A stretch of 42,251 bases of DNA from Protostelium mycophagum. Taxonomy: Eukaryota; Evosea; Variosea; Protosteliida; Protosteliaceae. Shown here one piece after another: positions 35,317 through 42,251 of this stretch. The notes under the pieces were generated by a model, which was given only the letters and a program-made list of their open reading frames with translations, made no database searches and was not told where the DNA came from. The stretch covers positions 1 to 42,251 of the forward strand of contig MZNV01001931.1 in assembly GCA_002081555.1 (NCBI GenBank), given 5' to 3'. The position numbers and the translations under genes were made by a program. The stretch's first letter is position 1. Every line of letters starts with the position of its first letter.

Positions 35317-38300
35317 TCAGTCAAGGAAACGGCTCGTGCACAACAGTTGGGAGTTGATTGACTTGGGCTGTTTTGAGCGTTCTCTCAACTCCTCGGCTTG
35401 TTTCCGAAACTCTTGCATCTGCTCTTCAGTTGGAGCCATGTCAGCAAGCCATTCCGAAACATCCGCTTCCATATTTAACATGAAGCTGAAATCATCTGTG
35501 AAACCTCAGTGGAGTCGAGAGATATGCAGTCACGCACGGAAGAGTTGTCCTTGGATCATATTCCTGATCCCCAATATCGTCTCAAAATCTCTCTCTGTTG
35601 GATTGGAGAATTTGGCGGCAAGAAATTTACACAAGACCAGGGTAGATCCGATGAGGGGGCAGGAGGGTGTCCCAACTACAACGCTCAATTTCTTTCAAGC
35701 CAGCTTACTCACTGTGTGCTTCCGAAGCGACTACTTCTGCAGCAGAGAGCAGCCTCTTACTCTCTTCTCGGCTTCCCTCCCTGTTCAGCGTTCAGGACAT
35801 GGCACAAAAAATAACAGGAATTTGCATAGATATCTTATTCTTCCCAAATAGTTTACAGCTCCCAATTTTGCTGTATATCAACGAAGAAAATAAATGATTG
35901 TGTCACCTTCTTATGGCCTTAGCGATCCAAGACATTGATCCCATCATTCTGACGTGAGATTGATGTTTCAGTACGACATCTATCTTCTGAACATCTGCAT
36001 CAACAAAACGGAAGGAGGGGTCACTGAGGAACTGACCAAATCAGTGCCACATCTACAACGAGAAAACTTACCGTTTCCAAGGTCTCTTCTTTCATGGAGA
36101 TTCCCATCAGCTCCAACACCTATTTTTATTATTTTCATCATTTGAAAAATCCGAATAAATGATCACCTGGACTATGACGATTCGGATGTCGACCATCTTC
36201 CGGAAATTGGGACCATCTTCATTTGGCTCCAAAACCAGGTCGAATTTGGTCTGGATTCTTTGTGCCACCATCTTGGACCAGTAATCGCTCTCGTTTTCGA
36301 TCAATTGATTTAAAAATTTACACGTCATACTGATGAAAGCTGGAGGAGTGAGCTATTTTTAGAACTTGTTTTCACAAGAATATGATTGTCTCCCGATTTT
36401 CTTTACAAATTTGAAAGAATGATTCAATGAATAAAACCCACGTGTATAAGCAGGTGCAGAGACTTCGCACATCTTGATCCTCATCAGCTCTTTGAAATTA
36501 TCTTTCACGACTCTAGCCGCACCAACACACCATAGCAACTTGATGGCATTTGCATTCTTGCATTTGCGAATCACGTGACCCAAGTGCCGGACGTTAAGAC
36601 CGTGTTTGTGAAACGTGATGGGACCCCCGATGCGGATGTAAGCCCATCTCATCTACAACGAGTTAAAAATGAAAAGAAATGTCAACGTGATTTCGTTCAC
36701 TTTTCGGAGATTAGGTTGGTCAGACCATAGTTCCTCCCAATTGAATGAAACAGCATCAATTGCTTGTGCCATCTGTGCTACGGCTTTCTCGTACAAAAAC
36801 TTCGTAGCCTCCGTCACTTGGTCGTTGTACTCTTTTCTGACCTATACTATTGTTCAGTCTACAATGCGATCATTTGATATTTCGATGAAATTTCACCTTG
36901 ATATCGTCATCGGAATTCCACCTAGAATATGCGTCGCTGTTGAGAGGATTGGGCATGCTCTGAACCAATTCGAGCCGTAACAAGTTGTAAAAAATAGATC
37001 GGGGATTGCTTTGTAGACGGAAGGAGGGGTCTTCCGGGGGCATAAGTCGACCAAAATCGATCAGATAATAACGGCCATCCTGAACGCAATTACGTCATTG
37101 TAAACCGCATTATTTCGACCACTCACGTGACCTAAATGACCCTCTATGTCCCCTGGGCCTGTGATTTTTTGCTTGTTGTAAACTCCGGTCGTATGGTTTG
37201 CCAGATTACAGCGTGTTCCCAATTGATCCATTAAATCATTAAGTTTCTGCGAAATTTCAGGGACATGTCAAACGAATCTACAACTCCAATACAAAAAAAT
37301 TCTCTTGAAAATTCTGAGAAAATTCTCCGAAAAATTACCGGATCATCAGTGTGTATCGTGATTCCGGCGTCATCGGAACCTGTTCACGTTCATTAACGTG
37401 GTCTCGCGGTCGACTACCGTGACTTACCGTATTTTATGGTCTGTTTATCTATTGGAAGTAACGCCATGGCAATGATCCTGAACCCTTTGTAATCAATCTG
37501 CATCGATGTTAATATTTTATTTTAATTTGAATTATCCACATTTGTTATATATTTAATGTTAAATTCCATAAAGACTAGCTCTGCAAAATCAACATAATAG
37601 ATTTAAATAATTACCACAATCATCATCGGGACATTCAGTCCGTAAACGTGTGCTGCTGTAATCGCCTCCAATCCTGACCTCGTCAATTAACGTGATCAAA
37701 CACGGTATCTTCACGCTACCTTTCATCTCGTTCTTTGCGGTTCGGGAAGCGTTGATGTCATCAGGTCCTCCTCCTCCATACAACCACATCTACAACGAGC
37801 ATAAAATAATACGAAAAATTAAAACCTTTAAAATTTTCCATGACATCTCAAGAATCTCATCGCGACATCTTACCTCAGGTTCGTTCCTCAGAATAGAATC
37901 CGTTGCGAATTTAAATAAAATATTTTGAATAATGTATTTGCTTCCTCCCGCAACACCGCCTATGTCAATCGGCTTGAACGTCTTCATGGGATTGTCCAAG
38001 AAATATTCGCTGATAATGATACGAGCGTAGATTGTAGCAGTGTCTGCAAATTCCTGAGCCAGGGAGTAACCCTCTGTCCAATCTAACGTTCTACAATGGG
38101 TCAATACTTTTATGAGCATAAAAAATAATTTTTCATATGATGAATGTCAAGAATGGAAAATGACCTTATGATGTCGTCATAGTGAAGAGCACTCTGGGGA
38201 TTGAAGATGCTAAATTGGTATTCTCTAAACTTTTGTATCTCAGCATTCCAATCTCTCGCGGCCACCTTTTGTGCTTTTTGCAGATCGACATAATCCTGAT

Positions 38301-38878
38301 GGATGATTATGATTATGATTTCTAAATGTGGCAATCTACCTTTAAAATGTCATTTAACCAAATCTCATCTCCTTTTTGTGCAGTTGCCTTCTTTGTGTAC
38401 TGAAACAAGGCTGAATCCAATCTCGTCACTTTTCTGCATTTTTTAATCGGATGATAGCACTCTTTCATCACCTCTGCTTGGATTCGGATGGTGATACTGG
38501 TGATACTGGTGATACTGGTGATGTTGGTGATGTTGGTGTTGGAGGGCTGGGTTCCTCTGCCGAAGTTGTGTACGAATAAAATGAAGAGAGGTTTTTCCCT
38601 CCTGGGTTGTAGCTCTCAGAACAGATCTCATAAGAGATACTGAGATCCTGTTTGGCAGCATTGTGCTTCGTAATATGTCAACATCATTCAATCAATATGG
38701 TCTCACTTCTCACCTTGTCATAGACATCATATTTGCCAGGTGTCCCTTTCTGGGTAGTCTTGGTGTCCTCCGATATGGGTTGATATGAAGTCGATTTGGT
38801 CGACTCTTGAGGCAGTTCTGTCACCGATGATCCCTTGTTTTTCTGAAGTAACTTTCTGAATAGAACCTCAAGTCCCAT
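35317..38878 (-). CDS. Short CLU-domain protein (clustered-mitochondria family)
   Basis: Eighteen exons (high to low): 38878-38714, 38665-38472, 38433-38340, 38295-38165, 38090-37874, 37789-37679, 37497-37428, 37379-37339, 37246-37127, 37079-36897, 36841-36701, 36652-36442, 36339-36167, 36119-36072, 35986-35907, 35780-35713, 35675-35538, 35495-35317; 2364 nt, 787 aa. CLU hallmarks in order: ARDWNAEIQKFRE, IDYKGFRIIAMALLPI, KYGSDDAGITIH, IEGHLGHDGRYYLIDFGRL followed by MPPE, ELVQSMPNPLNSDAYSRW, and the late HKHGLNVRHLGHV. CLU proteins bind mRNAs for mitochondrial proteins and control mitochondrial distribution. Canonical members are ~1300 aa with an N-terminal ubiquitin-like part and TPRs; this one keeps only the core plus an N-terminal Ser/Pro linker and a short helical tail. 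An alternative junction (exon to 37615, next from 37484) also keeps frame but loses IDYKG. Introns end in CGTTGTAG three times. Confidence 0.85.
38490..38541 (-). repeat. Short tandem repeat coding (Ser-Pro-Val/Thr)n
   Basis: Five near-perfect copies of a 9-nt unit (ggtgatact/ggtgatgtt on the + strand). On the minus strand it encodes a TSPTSPVSPVSPVSP linker in exon 2 of the CLU gene. A likely length-variable microsatellite. Confidence 0.85.
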
Positions 38879-39009
38879 CCTGTTTCCGATCGATTGGCAA
38901 GATGAGGGCGGTTGCGAAAGACTCTCCTAAACCCGCGGATGACAGATGTCAATCAATTGTGTCCGGAAATGGCCAACAAACAGTAAACTACACGTCTTTA
39001 TGTGCTCGT

Positions 39010-41558
39010 TCAATTGAGCTCTAGCTTTCTCAACAGCCTCTTAAATCCCCATCTACCCTTCATCCACCCTGGGAAATCCTCTTTAAAACCGAGAGGTGCT
39101 TGTTCTGCGAGATAAGCATTGAACACGATCAACCACCAGTATCTTTGGGAATCAGTCACCGACACGGTTTCGTACCGCGTCAAGACGCGGTAGTTGAGGT
39201 GAAAGAATGAAGACTCACCGTTCCAGATAATTGATGCCTCTGGCGTGGTATCTACAACGATCAGAAAGTTCTGGGAAAATTCGTTTACTTTTGTGCGTCT
39301 TTCCCGCCAGCCAGCCAGATTTCGCGGCATTCATTAATGGCCTCTCTGAGATTCTGCACTTGGCTACACGCGTCGATTGCCTGAATTTCAATGAGTTTTC
39401 CTCGAGTTTTCAATGAATTTTCTGAATCTATTTTGAGACAATAGGATGAGAATTTTCGTGGAGAATTCGGTGATTACCCTGTCGACTTGGAATTTCAAGA
39501 AGGGGCCGTCATTTAGAAGTCCGATCAGTTGGTTGATGACAGAATATTCTCCATTCAAATAATCCACTCCATCACGCTGTCATTTTCAGTATTTTTCACG
39601 AAATCTACGCGAAATTTCGGGGAAATTTACTTTTCTGGGAGTGGAGGAGATGTGCTTCCAGTCATCTAAGAGAGTCTCTTCCAAGTGGGTAGTGTGCACA
39701 TACATGATAAGATACGCACAAACAATTCCTGTCATAATCAGTGAGATTTCAACGAAATTTCAAATGTATCAGATGTTGAAATTTCAACGAAATTTCAAGT
39801 ACGTACCAGTTGTAGTTCTACCTCTGCCCATCTGACAGTTGAAAATAACTGCCGCTTTTGTTTCTGTGATGGTGGAATTTGTTAACAGAACCAAATCCTT
39901 CAATAAAAACACCAATTCCTCGAAATCACGCTCCTGAGGGGCGCACTACAACGCGTGAGAGGATGCACAGAAATTCCGTCGAAAATTCGCGGAAAGCTCG
40001 TACCTCATCGGTGATGGGAACACGGGAATATTGCACGGCAATTTCTGAACTGTCCGAAAGTCTTCCAAAGATCTCCTTTGGCGTGAAAATTGTTCCTGGT
40101 GAATAACCTAATGTCTCCTTGACATTTTCCATCTGCTCGTTCTACAACGATGAGTTTTGGCGGGAAAATACGATGATCTACAACCTGACGGACGATCTCG
40201 ATCTTGTTGTCCTCGGTCTTTGCCTTTGAGATGACATCTGCCTTTAGTCTCTGCTCCATTTTTTCTGGAATAATTCAGAATAAATATTTAAATTGTTTTG
40301 TGTCATTGTAGATGAGCTCACCGAGGTCATAACCCTCAATACCAATCAGATGCTCCAGATTCACATTGAGAGTAGCTCTCTGTCAAATGTCACCTAAATT
40401 TCACGGAAATTTCCTTGAAATTCTCACATCTCTTGGTGCGTAAGGAATACCGTCGATGTAGATCACCGGCTCTTCTCTCAAATTAATCCAAACAAGCCTG
40501 TTGAAAGGTCCTTGCGTCTACAACGCATCAATATATTTCTACAATATCTTCCAAACTTGTAAAACAAAATAAATATTAAAAAATATAAATGTCAAGTCGT
40601 TGTATATCTATCTCACCATAGCTTGTTTCACAATTCCAGAATCATGCCTCTGGATTTTTGGAGGTTGATTGGGTTTTCCCCTGGCCTTCTCGTCTATATT
40701 GTCATCTGCCATTGCGCTGACGTCATTACCTTGTTGTTCGCTGGAGAAATGGTTGTGCTTCTCAGAAGCGAGTGCCTCGTTGTAGTTCAGTCAAGAACTC
40801 GTGAAGCTTAAGCTTGGACAGACAAACGTATATTAACATCGACAGATACATTCGCATCCGCTGCAGCCAACTTCTAAGAAGCTGTCACCTGAGGAATTCG
40901 ACCTTCGTCTCATGATGTGCACACGGTGATTCCAAAACAAAATCCGGTTAGATATATGACATGTGCTATGCTGTGGGTACCTGTTTGATGCCGTAGAAAC
41001 CTTCAAAGGAAGGCTGGCCGACGCCAAAGAGTATCGTGTTTGGAATCCTTCTGAAATTAGGAGCACCTATACACGTTCAGACGGGCTCATGATACATGAT
41101 GACGCCACAAACCTTCTAAAACGGGGGCATCTTTGACGATCTGGTTTCCTGCCCAGTGATCACACTTCATTATCTTATTTCGGTTAAAGAGGCCAAAAAT
41201 GAAGAATATAACATACTTGATCGGCCAGAGCGGGCTCTGCTCTGACAACGGACATCTTCACGTAAACACCTTTCGTAACGGCGTAGTAAGACGTCTATAA
41301 TCTATCAGTCTGCTTTCGTCATAGACGACTCACGAAATCTTCTCCTTCGCCGATTCTGGCGGATTCCCTTCTGGACACGGAGTTGATCATGCGTGGAATG
41401 ACCTCCTCTTGAAAAGATTGAAGGACCTCTTTAGCCTTCTCTTCTGTAAAATCAGAGGAGTAGTTCCTGCGGCTGAACAACCCATGATCTGATGATCTCA
41501 GAGGGGAGGTGGCTTGAGGAGGTGCGTGTTGGTTGCTGTCTTGCTTCTGTCCTGACAT
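39010..41558 (-). CDS. Paladin-like protein tyrosine phosphatase, single phosphatase domain
   Basis: Sixteen exons (high to low): 41558-41334, 41294-41217, 41173-41113, 41066-40981, 40902-40889, 40775-40730, 40517-40428, 40379-40322, 40264-40185, 40141-40004, 39945-39807, 39728-39631, 39576-39478, 39380-39289, 39251-39219, 39142-39010; 1470 nt, 489 aa. Family blocks: MKCDHWAGNQ, EGAPNFRRIPNTILFGVGQP, VWINLREEPVIYIDG, SRVPITDE, the P-loop VIFNCQMGRGRTTTG (C-x5-R intact), then a long helical C-terminal half. Animal paladins have two such domains and plant forms three; this has one. Paladin has been described as a phosphoinositide phosphatase in animals, so a lipid substrate is possible. The 14-nt exon 40889-40902 supplies VEFLR; the region 40530-40880 is ambiguous, since an ORF at about 40620-40775 could be an alternative exon. 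Introns before exons 7, 10, 11 and 15 end in CGTTGTAG. Confidence 0.85.
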
Positions 41559-41782
41559 TTTGTAAATGTCGTTGTTGTTTTCGTCTGAAAATTTACAACG
41601 AGGCACAGTTGGGCTACATGGAACTGGGCGTGTGAGCCATAGATCTTTCCTCTAATTTCCTACGCAAGCGTCGGATCGGCCTTCTATCGGCGCACAATGG
41701 TCGCAGACTTTTCATGTTGTTGATCTTCGTAATCGAGATCATCTCAGCACTATACAAAAGTTAACGCGGAACCTTCTCTGAA

Positions 41783-41997
41783 TTACGCGGCGAGTTCTTG
41801 TGATGGATGCGGATTGCCTGTCGCATCAGGCCTTCATGAGCAATTTTACAACGGAAAAAATCACCAAAGTCAAATTCTGGTTGTCTTTTCGCCTCATCCT
41901 CTTTGATTTCTTCTGATAATTTCTGAACAAAACTACGCAGGTCGCCCAACAAATCAACTTGTATTCTGATCTGCTCTGTCTCTTGCTCTTCTGCCAT
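41783..41997 (-). CDS. Small charged coiled-coil-like protein, unknown
   Basis: Starts at 41997 with MAEEQETEQIRIQVDLLGD and continues as a charged, probably helical stretch (FVQKLSEEIKEDEAKRQPEFDFG). The unspliced frame runs to 41761 (78 aa). A likely 43-nt intron (GTGATT...GCGACAG, roughly 41864 down to 41822) gives a shorter form ending NPHPSQELAA at 41783. Its intron length fits the rest of the window better. No family recognised. Its start is only 27 bp downstream of the neighbouring stop codon on the same strand. Confidence 0.5.
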
Positions 41998-42024
41998 GAT
42001 GCCAATCTGTGGTTCTCCAGAACT

Positions 42025-42251
42025 TCAAAATTTTGTAACTCGTTGTAGAAATGATGATAGAGCTGTCTCTCGCTGTTCTATCCTCTATAGATGTGAGAAT
42101 CATTTCAAATGTGCATATTGACTCACATAGATGGATTCGTAACGTTATTGATGGTGTCAGAAAGGTGCTGGTCGTGTGTCTGCGCTGCCTTGATTATGGA
42201 AGTTCTGCCACATAAATTATTTGCGTCTGTCAAGGTATTTTTATCTTACAT
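42025..42251 (-). CDS. 3' end of a small unknown protein, truncated by the window edge
   Basis: Spliced reading from the edge gives ...TDANNLCGRTSIIKAAQTH and DQHLSDTINNVTNPS, then an intron (GTGAGTCAAT...TATAGAG) and MIEQRETALSSFLQRVTKF with a stop at 42025-42027. The sequence is helical with heptad-like spacing and could belong to a small coiled-coil subunit such as those of BLOC-1/BORC complexes, but I cannot confirm this. A CGTTGTAG octamer lies in its last exon (+ strand 42041-42048). Confidence 0.45.

Larger units (their letters stand above)
1..42251. repeat. Dispersed octamer CTACAACG / CGTTGTAG (34 copies)
   Basis: Exact copies start at 4897, 5114, 8629, 9480, 10727, 11242, 13796, 14055, 14121, 14199, 14461, 14543, 15502, 15571, 15810, 16207, 16477, 16958, 17285, 18541, 19473, 21610, 21694, 28118, 35676, 36053, 36653, 37790, 39252, 39946, 40142, 40518, 40778 and 42041. 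The commonest extended form is TCTACAACG[AC]. About 1.3 would be expected by chance on two strands. At least 11 form the last eight bases of an intron in the sense strand of their gene. Others lie in exons in all three frames (Tyr-Asn, Leu-Gln-Arg, Thr-Thr). Only one lies between 22 and 35.6 kb. Confidence 0.85.

Noticed and set aside
35336-35851. 171-aa + strand ORF in the CLU 3' region.
   Set aside because: The minus strand here carries phase-consistent CLU exons (35317-35495, 35538-35675, 35713-35780); the + ORF has no motif and is a shadow.
40620-40775. Reading frame containing KPNQPPKIQRHDSGIVKQAM as a constitutive exon of the paladin-like gene.
   Set aside because: Including it removes the VEFLR block or breaks phase; kept only as a possible alternative exon because its end carries a GTGAGA donor.
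1-42251. Alternative nuclear code (e.g. ciliate-type stop reassignment).
   Set aside because: Gene models end cleanly at TAA or TGA after conserved domains and contain no in-frame stops once introns are removed.

Overview
The window is nuclear DNA from an intron-rich, gene-dense eukaryotic microbe. It shows canonical GT-AG introns that are mostly 37-60 nt long, the standard genetic code with all three stops used, AATAAA poly(A) signals close to or overlapping stop codons, and intergenic gaps of about 30-400 nt. The gene repertoire (adhesin-like surface glycoproteins, a CLU-domain protein, a plant/protist-style paladin phosphatase, ZUP1, an SMIM13-like protein) fits a free-living amoeboid protist. 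An amoebozoan of protosteloid type is my best guess; this is inference, not shown by any single marker. All gene models below were spliced by hand. The summed CDS of every complete model is an exact multiple of three.

Left part (1-7920, all + strand): 3' part of a secreted subtilisin-like protease, a secreted PHB-depolymerase/feruloyl-esterase-type hydrolase with a Cys-rich tail, a 68-aa SMIM13-like membrane protein, a ZUP1-type K63 deubiquitinase carrying RanBP2-type zinc fingers, and a TKL-like pseudokinase.

Centre (8128-35286): two divergent surface-protein genes share a 395-bp intergenic region. The minus-strand gene (8128-12042, 21 exons, about 894 aa) encodes a type I membrane glycoprotein that looks beta-helical. 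The plus-strand gene (12438-35286, 82 exons, about 6,141 aa) is the most remarkable object here. It has a signal peptide, about 3,100 residues of heavily N-glycosylated beta-sandwich/cadherin-like ectodomain with two mucin-like stalks, and one transmembrane helix. Inside the cell it has an N-terminal domain of adenylyl-cyclase-associated protein (CAP_N), seven tandem ~220-residue all-helical repeats built from a conserved five-exon cassette, 22 copies of a short G-P-L-[ST]-D-F-E repeat, and a TP/SP-rich tail. It reads as an adhesion receptor fused in one chain to its own cytoskeletal adaptor.

Right part (35317-42251, all - strand): a CLU-domain protein ending 30 bp from the giant gene's stop, a single-domain paladin-like phosphatase with an intact C-x5-R loop and a 14-nt micro-exon, and two tiny genes at the edge, the last one truncated.

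Across the whole window the octamer CTACAACG (or its complement CGTTGTAG) occurs 34 times where about one is expected. It is found on both strands, in all three reading frames, and very often as the last bases of introns. A second palindrome, TGACGTCA, is similarly enriched (12 copies, under one expected).
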